Position numbers and translations under genes: made by a program
In this document: piece after piece, positions 1-12,000 of the stretch
How the letters are laid out: each line of letters begins with the position of its first letter
Position numbering within the stretch: the first letter of the stretch is position 1
Assembly: GCA_001662425.1 (NCBI GenBank)
Contig: BDDC01000024.1
Coordinates: forward strand, 94,533-158,532
Length of the DNA stretch: 64,000 nucleotides
Direction of reading: 5' to 3'
Source: Chlamydomonas sphaeroides
Taxonomy: Eukaryota > Chlorophyta > Chlorophyceae > Chlamydomonadales > Chlamydomonadaceae
Notes under the pieces: generated by a model
What the model saw: the letters and a program-made list of their open reading frames with translations, nothing else
The model's database searches: none
What the model was told of the DNA's origin: nothing

Positions 1-1
1 C

Positions 2-3000
2 TTTGTTCCTCCGCCGTCGCCCGGGCCGTCCGTGCCTCCATCTTTGCCTCAGTCGCCTGCTGTGACTCCGCCTTTACCCGAGCCATCTGTGCCTCCGTCA
101 TCACCCGAGCTGCCTGCACCCCCGCCTGTCCCCGCGCCGTCTGTGCCTCCACCATTACCCCAACCGCTTGTGCCTCCGCAATTGCCTGTGCCGCCCGCTA
201 CCCCACCTTCGCCCGAACCGTCACCTCCTCCGCCAACGCTGGGGCCGGCCGTGCCTCCACCGTCACCCGAGCCCTTGGCTCCTTCAACGCCAGGGCCGAC
301 CGTGCCTCCTCAATTGTCCAAGCCGTCCGCTCCTCGTCCATCGCCGGCGCCGTCTCTTCCTCCTCCGTCGCTGTCGCCATATGTGCATTCGCCAGCACCA
401 AACCCGTCAGCTCCTTCGCCGCCGCCTGAGGCCGGCCTTCGTTCTCCAGTTCCCCCCGGAGCCCCGGAAATTCCGGACCACAATCCTCCCGCGAGCCCAA
501 GGCCACCCGTGCCACAGGCGCCCAGCCCGGCACCCCCGTCACCCCATCCAAGCAGTCCGCCTTCTCCACATCATCCGCAGCCGCACATGCCGCCAGCCAG
601 CCCTACCCCATCTCCCCTGCCCCACTCTCCGGCACCGCTGGTACCGCCGACGCCGCGACCCCCGACTCCGCCCACACGGCAAGGCCCTCCAGTGCTTCCT
701 ACCTCACCGGCACCAGCTCCAGCGCCAGCAGTGCCAAGGCCTTCCGATGCTCCGCAAACCACGACACCGGCTCAGCCCTCGCCCTCGCCTAGTAGCCCCC
801 TCTCGATGCCACCCCTGAAGCGGCCCTCACCAGCGCCGCCCGCCTCTTCGCAGCCGCACAGCCCGGCGCCGCCGCAACCTCCCAGCCCCGCCCCAGCACC
901 GCCTTTGCCTTTGGTCCCTCAAGCGCCGCCCCTCACGGTGCCGCCAAGCCCGCCCTCAGCTCCTCAGCCCGGCACGGCCGCCGCACCACCAGCAGCACAT
1001 CCTCCAACGTCACTACCTACCCTGCTGCCAGCTCCCAGCCTTCCCGCACCACCAGCACATCCTCCAACGTCAATACCTACCCTGCCAACCCCCAGCCTTC
1101 CCGCACCACCCAGCCCCGGCCCCGGCCCCGCACCGCCACCCAGGGGGCCCCCAACGACCTCAGGCCCCTCGCCCTCTCCTGCGCTGCCCAGCGCTCCACA
1201 TGCACCGCGGCCTCCGCCCCCACCGCCATCCCCGCTACCTCCCAGCCCGGAACCTCGGACTCCCAGCCCCGAGCATCTTCCTCCCAGCCCGGAGCCTCTT
1301 CCTCCCAGCCCGGAACCTCGGACTCCCAGCCCTTTGCCTCTTCCTCCAGGCCCCGAGCCTCTTCCTCCCAGCCCGGAGCCTCTTCCTCCCAGCCCGGGGC
1401 CTCTTCCTCCCAGCCCGGGGCCTCTTCCTTCAAGCCCGGTGCCTCGTCCTTCAAGCCCGGAGCCTCGTCCTCCCAGCCCGGAGCCTCTTCTTCACAGCCC
1501 CGAGCATCTTCCCCCCAGCCCGGAGTCTCCCCCTCCTGGCCCGGAGCCACTTCTACCCAGCCCAGAGCCTCTCCCTCCAAACTTGGAGCTATTCTCTCCC
1601 AGCCCGGAGCCGTCACCGCCCAACCCATGGCTTCTCCCTCCCAGCCCAGCGCCCACGTGTGAAGTGGTCAACTCGCCGCCAATTCCCGCGCTCAGCTCCC
1701 CTCCATCTCCTCCACGGCCCTCATACCAGCCCCCAACGCCTTCGCCGGTGCAGCAGCACCCGGTCAGCAGCCCGCCAACAACTCCCAGCGGCAGCGTCAC
1801 GCTTGAAGTCACACTGCAGGGCGTGTCGTACAGCGCCGTGACGGCTTCTGACTCAACCGCAGCTATATTCACAGCCGAGGCATGCGCAGAGCTGAAGGCG
1901 GAAATCTCCGAGGCGTCCAGCTGCCGTGGCTTGTACCTCCAGCCGGGCAGCGTCATCGTGGGGTTCGTCTTGACGCCCTTCACGGTGCAGCCGACAACGA
2001 GCCTGTTGGATGGCGTTAATGCAGCCGCAGTCAGGCCGAACTTGGGTTTCAGTGCCGCCTTCCTCAGCAAATACGGCGCCACTTCGGCGGCTGTGACGAG
2101 CGTGCAGGAGGTCGGCGTGTCTGCCGCACCCCCCGCACCGGACAGCCACCTGCCACCGCCGCGAGCACCCTCCGACCCGCTGCGAGACTACTCGCCACCC
2201 ACGCCGGCGCCGCCTCCGTACACCCCTGCGCCCGGCAGACCTCCTCCCCCTCCCTTCCCGCAACCGACGCCGATGTCCGCCCCGCCGCCGCTGGCGCACC
2301 CGTCCCCTGTCCAAGCACCGTCCGGTGCGCCGCCACGTCTGCCGCCGCCGGCCCAGCCGCATGCGCAGCCGGTCGCTTGGCCGCCACTCTCGCTTCCGAG
2401 CCGCCCTCGCCCGGTACCGGGCCTTCCCATCCCCGGAGTGCCACCATGGCTGCCGCCAGCCCCGGCACATGCGCCGCCATCATCACCAGCCCCACCGCCT
2501 GCGCCCCAGCCTTGGGCCCCGCCCATCATGGGGCCACCGTCGGGCCGACAACCAGCGGCGCCACCAGCGCCGCGCCCGCCACCACCACAACAGCGGCCGC
2601 CTGCACCACCACCGCCACCAGCTGCGCCTCCGCCCAACCTCCTGCTGTTGGACGGCCCCGCAGTCCCGGCCCCACCTCCGCCCGCAATCCAGGTTTGTGA
2701 GCTGGGCTTTAATGCATGGTAAAATTGCTTTGTCCTGACATTGAAACGCTAGTTCTGCCCTGGTGTCCGCAGCTGCCCCAGACCGCCGCCGAGGGCTGGA
2801 CCGTGTGGCGGCTGGCGGGCCTCCCCTACGAGCTCCCAGACATGGAGCCGCCCATGGTGCGGTGCTCGTGCATGCCTGAAGTCACGGAACCGTCCAGCAC
2901 TCATTCCATGGTTGCGTGCTTCGTATGACCTGCCGTGGCTCCTTACCAGGCCGGCATCAACCGCGCGTTGGCTGTCATGCACACACCTGGATTCTGGATC

Positions 3001-6000
3001 TGCATCTGACATGAAGGACCCCATGCGGCGCAGCCCTACAAACGTTCTCCACACCCCGCGCTGCCCTTGCTGCAGGTGGTCCTGGTCGGGGCTCATGAGC
3101 TGCGCGTGCAGCTGTATGAGGCCTTCGAGGATCCAGGGGCGGCGGCAATGGACGGCAGGGACGGCGCCGTGGCGGTGGTGGCCCAGGGCGGCGCGGCGGT
3201 AAACACCAGCGCTGCGGGAGCAGTGTACTGGGTGAGCCTTGCGTGGGCGGGCGGCAAGCGCGGGGAACGGGGTTGGAGGTGGGACAAGGTCTATCTGGTA
3301 TACATGCTGCGGGTGCGCTGCATTCAAACATGCTCTAGATAGCACGCAGCCTTATGCCATATAGGGCCATCGATCCCTGATGTAGCTGCGCGGGTCATTG
3401 GATTCGGTAAGGCTGTCGCGGTCCGAGCCGCCCCGCGCATACTGCGTATCAATTCATGTTATTAACTATCGGCTTCTACCTGTCCGGCTGCAAAGTGGGG
3501 CGTACATGCGCAAACCCAGTCCCGCTGCCTCCATCCATGCAAACAGGTGACATACACGGCCGTTGATGCGGCTGGCAATGTGGGCCGGGCCATCCGGCGC
3601 GTGGAGGTTGTAGACGACTGCGCGGCTGCAGGGGAGTTTAGGTGCGTGTAGTGGAGCCGCAGCAGGACATGGCCGTGTGGCGAGGCCAGCCGCTTCGACC
3701 TGTGTCACAAGTAAGGCCGCCTCCTTTCCGTCCTCCTCGCTCTGTGCAGGTGCCCCATCAGCCGGACATGCTCCGTGATGCGCCGCTGCGGCCTCCAGAC
3801 CACGGCTAGCCCCAGCATGAGGATGGCCTTTCAAACACCGCAGGTGGGTGGGTGGGCGGCGTAGCTAGCTGGCGCAGCAGCCCGTGCGCCTCGCTACATG
3901 TGTCAATTGGCCCCACGCATAATCGATTGACTCCCCGGCACGCCGCTCCGCTCCCCTCACGCAGTCTCCGCTCCACCGGCCGCCCGACACGGTTGCCCCC
4001 GTGCTGAGCCTGCAAGGCGCCGGTCAGCTGTACACCACCCGCCAGGGCGCCGTGGGTATGGTGACAACCCTGTACGTTGGCGAAACCTTTGCCGACCCCG
4101 GCGTCATCGCGACCGACGTCGTGCCGGCTGCCGCGGGTCAGCGCAACACCATCCTCAACATAACCCGCGACGTCACCGTCCGTATCATATCTCCTGCGGG
4201 CGTTGCCGTCGACGCCTTTGACGCCTCGGCGCCGACCGGCAGCGGCGCGGAAGGATCCGACCTGCCGTACGTGATGTCGTACCATGTCACCGATGCGGCA
4301 GGCGTCCGGGCAGCCCCGGTCTTCCGGCGGGTCGTGGTGCTGTGTCGGCCACCCGAGTTTGAGTGCCCACGGGAGGACCCAACCGCTCCGCGGGCCTGCA
4401 GCGTGGGCGGCGTGTGTGGGGCGCCGCTGCAAGACCTCGGCACTAGCCTAGCGGGGCTCGATGCTGGCTCCACGGCTGCTGTCGACAACACGGTCGTAGC
4501 GAGTGGGGGCGAGCAACTCCTGCCCCAGCTGTTGCTGCTGGGCCCGGCCGTTGTGAGGGTACGGCAGGGAGCGCCATACCTGCCATGCTCGACCGCTGCC
4601 GCCGACAGCTCTGACGCCATTGCCTGCGAGCCCGGCATCCGGGCGTCGCTGCGAACTCCAGGCGACTTGAACAGCCAGGTGCGTTGGACCCAGGGGTGAC
4701 CCAAGAGAGTCACTTTGTCAGCAACGCCTTGGGCAGGGGGCTCCTGACAGTGAAGAGTGAATGCGATTTCGGTACGCGTTCGTCCTGCCACTGCTGCCGG
4801 CACCATCTACTCGCTCGCAGGTCGTCGCCTGTGCCGCGCGCCATAAAGCTGGTGACGGCCCTGCCGTACAGCCCCTGCCGTACGCCCTCGCCGGCCTGTC
4901 TTACTGCGGGCTGAACACGAGCGAGGCCGGCTCCTACGCCGTCACCTTCAGCCTGGCCTGGCCGCCAACGGGGCAGCAGCTGAGCGCCACCAGGTGCGCA
5001 CCGCCGGGGGCCGCGGCGGAGCCGTGCCGCCCCACCCAAGCCACCCCACGACAGTGGCAGAGGGGCCCCGCCAGCCCGGACAGCGCTGCATGTTGCGCGC
5101 GCCCTGCCTGCCTGGCCCGACGCCCGACGCCCGACACACCTGCCGTACGCACCGCAGGCGGGTGCTTGTGGAGGAGGACTGCCAGCCCGGGGAGGTCTCC
5201 TGCACCGACGGCAGCGGGCGCTGCAGCGTGGGGGGCGTCTGCGCGCCCAGCGCCGGCGCCATCGGCGGCAGCGCGGTGGATGGCGGCGACAATAATGGGC
5301 AGAAGGCCATCAGCAACCGGCCTCCAGAGCTGCAGTTAATTGCTACGCCAGTCGCGGGGATGCGGGTGAGCGTGTATGGTGGCGGTGAGCCGCGGCTACG
5401 GCCCGAAGGCGCCCTGTGAGTCGCGACCGGGCCCTGTCAAGCAGCGCCGTCCCCATGCTGTCCCTCTCCTGTGCTGCCGGCAGGTGGAGGTTCCAGCAGG
5501 TGTGGCCTACGAGCTGTGTGCTGTGGGCGTGGTAGGCATGGCGCCCACGGCCGCCCTGCCCTGCGAGCCGCTGGGTGTCGCCAGTGATGCCGAGGACGGC
5601 GATCTGACCTCCCTGGTACGTGTCACTGGCACTTGCTTGGGGAGCGCACGGGGCCACTCCCTGTCCATCCAAGGCCAACGAGCGAACCCTTGCCCCGTGC
5701 GTGCGTCTGTACCTACCGCCTGTACAGATCACGCTGTGCCCGCCGCCCGGCTGTGCCGCCAGCGGCTGCCGCGAGCATGCTGCCGACCGCAAGCAGCCGG
5801 CCGAGTGCGGAATCGACACGGCTGCGGCCGCCATCGGGGATGCCTTCCGTCTGACGCTGGTTGTGTACGACAGCGCCGGCGCCAACAGCTCGGCCGAGCG
5901 GCTGATCGTGGTGACGTCACCTTGCCCCTCTGGCATGTACGCCTGTTCCGCGACATCTTCGGCAGTGTCAGCGGCAACGGCGGCCGCGAGGGCGAGCAGC

Positions 6001-9000
6001 GGGCGCTACAAGTGCAGCGAGGTGCCGTGTGCGGAGGCCGCGAGGCTGGAGGCGCTGCCCGGCGGGCCGGCAGCGGCCGGGACGCCGCCGGCGGCGAGGC
6101 TCTTCCTGTTCCCCGGGTTGCAGCCCCAAGACAGCCTCTTGGCGGTAGGTACGGTTGTGCCGTTGCCGGGCGAGTCACCTGCGTGGGTAGCTGGTGCTAC
6201 CAAACGCCAGGCCGCACTTAGCACATTATTCGCTTCACTCAGGTGATGCCAATGCTCGCTGTGTCCCGTGCTGTGATGATGCGGTGTGGCCGCAGGCGGA
6301 AGCCAGCCAGACTGTGTTCGTGCGGTACGGCGAGCCGGCACCATTCAGCCTTGCGCCCTGCACCGCCATGCCACTGCCGGGTACGTGACCGCCCCACTCC
6401 ACAGATTACTTGCTTGCACATGCCTTCTCCACGGCTCCACGGTGGCACTCCCTGACGTCAGCGCCGCTGCCCCTGCTATCTGCTAGGTGCCTCCGCCTCC
6501 ACCGTTCCCTGCGCGGCCGCCGCCAACGATACGCGCCTAGGGGACATCAGCGCCGACATCCTCGCGTCCAGCCTCATGCCTCTGTGCGCCACCACGACCG
6601 CCACCACCTCGCCACCGGTCAGCGCAGCCGCCGACCCCGCCAGCGGCGCCTCAGCAGCCGGTGGCGCCTGCCCCGGCTGCTCCATGGCAGCGCTGGCGGT
6701 GGGCCGGTGCCTCCCGGGTCGCTACCGGGTCACATACGAGGTGGACGGATCCGATGGCGCCACTGTAGCGCGCCAGCTGAACGTCGTGGTGCTGTGGGTG
6801 GGTCTGCGGTCCAGGTCCCGAGCCGATCCATCCGTGTCTATAATGATTCTACGTTTCGGGCCCTGGGCACTGTATTGCGCCTGAATGTCCGGCTCTGGGC
6901 CCTGTCCCGTGGGCATTGTGTGGGGTAAGGAGGCATGCACGAGGAAACGCGACAGGCGTGGTGAGCGCGACGGCTTAGTGCGTGGGTCCATCCAGCACTA
7001 CTGCGCTCCCTCGCCAAGCAACCGGCCCTCATCCTGGCCCGCGCAGGTGGTCCATGTGGCCTTGGAGCTGAGGCTGCGGCCAAACTCAACCACAGCCGCG
7101 AGCGCCGACCAAGACCGCAGCAGCGCCGATGGGGACGCGGTGCAGGCTCTGGCGGCCCGGCTGGGCTCGGATGCTCGCTACCGGACCGACACGCTCACGA
7201 CCATGCTGCAGGTGTATGTGGCATGCAGCGCAGTCGGGTGGGCGGGTTTGCTGTAGGTCCTGAGGAGAGGTATTCTTCTTCATCGTGCAGATCACGCTTC
7301 ATGCATCCGTCACCTCGGTCGTGCTGACCCAATCCCTGGCCTCCCGCTGGCCCCTGCAATATCCCGCCCGCCCAACGACCCAGGCCCTCGGTGTTGACGA
7401 CGGCCAGGTCACGTCGTTGGCGCTGCTGCAGCCTCCTGGGGTCGTCCCCATCGACGTGGCCAACCCTGCTCGTGGCCAAGAAGTTCAGGTAGGCGATACC
7501 TTGCATCGATGCTCGGGGGACTGGCTGCTCGTGGCTCGCGGCCTGATGCTGGCTGCCCACCACCTGCCCTGGCCCCATGTACCCCATGCAGGTGCTCCTC
7601 AACGTCACTCTGGGCTTCGATTGGCTGCCCGCCATGGGACCGCCGCCGCCTGCAGCCCCAGCAGACGAAGCCGATGCCGCGGCCGCCGCCACACGTCTTC
7701 GAATGGCGCTATCACACGGCCCTGAAGAAATTGTCACGGCGCAGCACCCTCTGCCGACTGCGCCCAGCTCTGCAGCGACGCGCCGCATCTTGGCCGGTGA
7801 TGGCGGCAGTGGAGCTGACGCTTGCGGCCCGCTGCCTCTGTTCGCAAACATGTCCGTGACGCAAGCCGCTGCGGCGGTGGGACTGGCGGCAGTGGGCGCC
7901 GTCGGCGACGCAAGGTGCCCCGCAGTGGCGCCGCAGGAGTCGAGCGTGTCGGCGGCGCTGCTGGCCGGGGCGGTCGCGGCGCTTGAGTCCGCGAGCGGCG
8001 AGGTGTCATCGATGCAGGCAAGTCGCGCGGGCCGCCCTGCCGATACGGGGCCCCCTGCTTTTGCAAGTGTTCGCCCACCCTTGCAGTGAAGGCGCGCACG
8101 CCCGACCAGCAGGGCCTGCGCCCCTATGAGGGCCGTGCCACCATGCTTCCGCACCCACGCGCAGGCAGCCATGGGCGCGACGCTGAGCGCCCTGGCAGGT
8201 CGCTTCGGCGACCGGGACGAGGCGTACGCCCAGGCGCTGCGGCTGCAGGGTTTGGAGGCCACCGCTGCGCTAGCGGCTGTCGAGGACGAGGCCCAGGGGC
8301 TGGCTGGGCTGCTGCTGGGGACCACCGCGGCGGAGCTGGGGGCGGCAACATCGGCTGCAGAACTGCTTGGCGCAATGCAGGTGCGGTGGGTGCTCGACCA
8401 GAGCGTGCGGGAGTGCGTGCGGGCGTGGGGTCACCGACGTAGAGCAAGCGCTGCCGGTTTACACATCCCCACAGGCCCTGCTCGACGAAGCCGCCGCCGA
8501 GGCGGCCCGGGTGAATGTGACCTCCGCCCTGGTCCTGGAGGGTCTCGGCCTCCTAGACAGCACCGCCGCCGGCGCAGCGGCCGAAGACCCCGAAGCCGCG
8601 GCCTACATGCGCTGCGTCCTAGACCGCCCCAAGCAGTCAGTCGTGAGCTTCGAGGTTAGCAACTGGGCTGAGCCGTCTGGCGGCGCCGCCGAGGATGACG
8701 GCCGCCGTCGGCGAAGCCTGGCAGCCGAGTGGGGCGCACTGCGCTCGGCCGCGGGGTCGCTACGGGGGCGCGCCCGTTCGCTGCTTGCAACCGGCGGCAC
8801 CTCAACAGGCAGCAGCGGCAGCAGCAGCAGTGGCGGCAGTAGTAGCACAGGTAGTAGCGCCAGCAGCCGGAGCGGCAACACGGGCGGCAACGGCAGCAGT
8901 ACAGCCAGCAGCGGATACCTGCCGTACAACGGCTACTCGCTGCCGTACGGCCTGGGCTACGACTACAGCCTGTGGGAGGCGAGGGGCTCGCATCGCGGCC

Positions 9001-12000
9001 GCTTTGCGGGCCGCGGCAACCTCGTTCTTGCGGGCCTGATGCTGCACCAAGTGAGGCTGGGCTAGCTAGCTGAGATAGAGCTAGCTGGGCTAGGGGGTGC
9101 GGCCGCCTGTGGGGCCACTGATGCGCACGTGTGCAAGAGGAGCTCGTCGCGCCGATACATTGCCCGGCCTCTGAGTCGCCCAGCCTGGTGAATGCCCCCG
9201 GCCTCAGGTCCGGCGCAGCGCAGCCGCAGGCACGGACAGCGCCGCGTGCCACGGCGGCCGCTTTCCGGGCCTGGCGCCGGCCGCGTGCTCGCCCCCGGCC
9301 CTGCTGCCGCCCGGCTCTGCCGATGGCTACGCCTCGCCGGCGCGCGGCATCGGCGTCGACCCAGTGTTCAGCCGCCATTCGGGCATGTACACCGCTGGCC
9401 TCGACCCCAGTCACTACTACAACACAAGCAAGGTACGGTGCTGGCCACTACCGCCCTCCCGCCCTGAACCTCTCTCGACCGAGGCCTCGGCCCTTACTGC
9501 GCCGTCCACCAGCAGCCCAACGGCTGCGCCACCACGCAACCCCAACGGGCACAGGTTACTCGGCCGACTCCGCTCCTACTTTCTACTTGCTAATTGACGG
9601 ACCCTGCACCCCATGTACGGTGCAATCCTTACCATAGGGCTCCCCCGAGCTCAACCCGGCCGGCATGCCGTACGGCTTCTTCCACGAGCCGCAGCTGCCG
9701 CGTAGCTTCCCGCCCGGCTACCCGCTGCTGCTCGACACACGCCTCAGCGCGCGGCGTGCGGCACAGGCGCTGTCATATATCCGTGACGGCGGCTTCTTCA
9801 GTGCCACCATGACTCGGTGGGGCAGCGGCTGCGGCTGTGGCTGCGGTGGATGCGGAGTCTTCCTGCCTGCCTGCAGACAGAGCTCCGGCCGAGTGCCGGA
9901 CCGACGGCCATGATGTTACTTTCTTCACCTTGCACGCTGCAGACCACACTCGATCTCTCGCTCGTGCCGCTCCCCACTCAGGTCCCTGCGCGCCCAGCTG
10001 GTGACGTACAGCGCGGACGCTGCCGCGTTTGGCTACTGGCGCTTGGACGCGGCCTGGCGCGGAGGCGGCGGCATCGCAGCCAGGGCCGTGCTGCTGGGGC
10101 TGCCGGCCGTCAGCTACGGCGGTACGATGCAGGTAGGCAGGCGGGGCCGATGTGCAACAGCAGGCGCGCCGAGGGACCGCCGCAAGGCCAGCATGCCCTT
10201 GCTTGCGTCGCGGATAGGGACCATCCCCGCTGCCACTGCGGCGCTAGGGTTGCCACGAGCACCAGCTCCCCTTCGGCCCCACATGCTGGTGCCCTTTATC
10301 AGGTGCTGGGGCAGCAGAATATGTTACACATCACGGCCAACGGCCCGCGTGTGTATGTGTTAGTTGCCAACGCACGTCCGACCCACTGTCCTGACTTCGC
10401 TGCCTTCATGCCCGCGCCCGCCCCGCCGCAGCTGCAGCGGCTGCTGCCCGACCTGGCGCTGGTGTTGCTGGTGGCCTCGTACATAGCAGCAGCGGCGCAT
10501 AACGTGCGCGGACAGCTGGCGGAGCAGGGCCTGCAGCGGCAGCTCAGGGCGCGAAGCAGGCGGCGGCTGCCGCGCCGGGCTGGGGCCGGGGCTGGACCCG
10601 GCGGGGGCCCTGGCCCTGGCTTGGTGCGTGGTCCTCTGGCGGCTGGGTTGGCTCTGTCTCAAAGCTTGCGGCGGATATTCAGTGGCCGCGTGCTGCCGGG
10701 CGGCAAGGCCGACAAGGACGGTGATGCCGATGAAGAGACCACTCCGGCGGCGGCTGCGAGCAGGAACAGCAGTCAGGACAGCCGCAGGAGCAGCCGCAGC
10801 CGCAGCCGCAGCAGCTCGTCGTCCTCGTCATCCTCTTCCTCCGACAGCAACTCCAGCAGCAGCAGCAGCAGCAGCTCCAGCGACTCGAGCAACGACGGCG
10901 ATGAGCTGAGGGCCGAGCGAGCCGCCCGGGCGCTGGGCTCTTTCGAGGTAGTGCCAGGTGCGCAGGGCCGGGTGCTTGCCTGGTTCCTGGGGAGCCTCCA
11001 AGTCGCATCCCTCGTGTGCCGATCATCCGTGAACCTTTGCTCCCAGCAACCCCTGCCATGCCACGTCCTGGCATGACCGCGCTGCGGCCGCAGACGTCAA
11101 GGAGGCCGCCAGAGGCGGCGCTCACGGCTACGGCCGCCTCCGCTACGCGCCGCGCATGTCTGCCGGCTGGGTGGCGTTCGAGCTGGCGGTGGCGGGACTC
11201 ATGGTGGCGGCGCTGGCGCTGCTATTTGTGTACTCGCTGCAGCTGTCCACACCGCGAAGCGGCTTTGGGCCCCGCTACGACGTGTACGAGGCGGACGCCT
11301 TCTCGCCCGCCCGCTACTTCCTGCTGCGCCGGGCCCAGGCGCCAGCGGACAGTAACAGCAGCGTCAGCAGCAACAGCAGGTGCGTGTGGGAGGTATTTAG
11401 ATATTAGGTCTGCGTCGTCGAGGATAGTCGAGTGATGGTGATGGGATGGGGATCGTCCTTATGTTCGCTGCCTGCCCGCCGTCTCCTCGCTTCATGCCGC
11501 GGCTGCTACCGCAGCGGCTCTGCGGGCAGCAGCGCGCCATCGCCTGCTGGCCTGGACGCGACTGCCAATGCCAGTGCTGCCCTCCGACGGCGGCGGCAGC
11601 TCCTGGCGGCGGTTGGTCGCTCGACTGGCAACTTGGGCCGCAGCGAAGTCTACGGGACCGGTGGAGGCAGCTCCAGCGGCGCCTGGGCAGCCAGCAATGG
11701 TGCCGGCGGCAGCGACGCGGCAGGCGCGTGGCAGCAGCCAGAGGACCGCCAACCGCTGCTCGACACAGCCGCGATGTACGACAGGCTCGACAGGATGTAC
11801 ACTTTCCACGTTGTGTACGGCCTTCTGCAGGTACGGCACAGCGCCTGGGTGCAGTACGGACGGTGCTGCGCCATGGCCATGGCTTCTGGAGGCCTACCTC
11901 AGCAGAAGACGCAGCGCCCTGCACGCACGTGCTGACAGCAGCTTGCGCTGCTGCTGCCGCTGCCTCGCCGCTGGGCCGCAGGGCCTGGTGCTGGCCGCGC

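Noticed and set aside
10304..10431. Additional coding sequence before S2 of the polycystin (frame VLGQQNMLHITANG)
   Set aside because: Family comparison goes directly from the TOP domain end (10132) to S2; the stretch shows no conserved pattern and ends in a normal acceptor at 10431.
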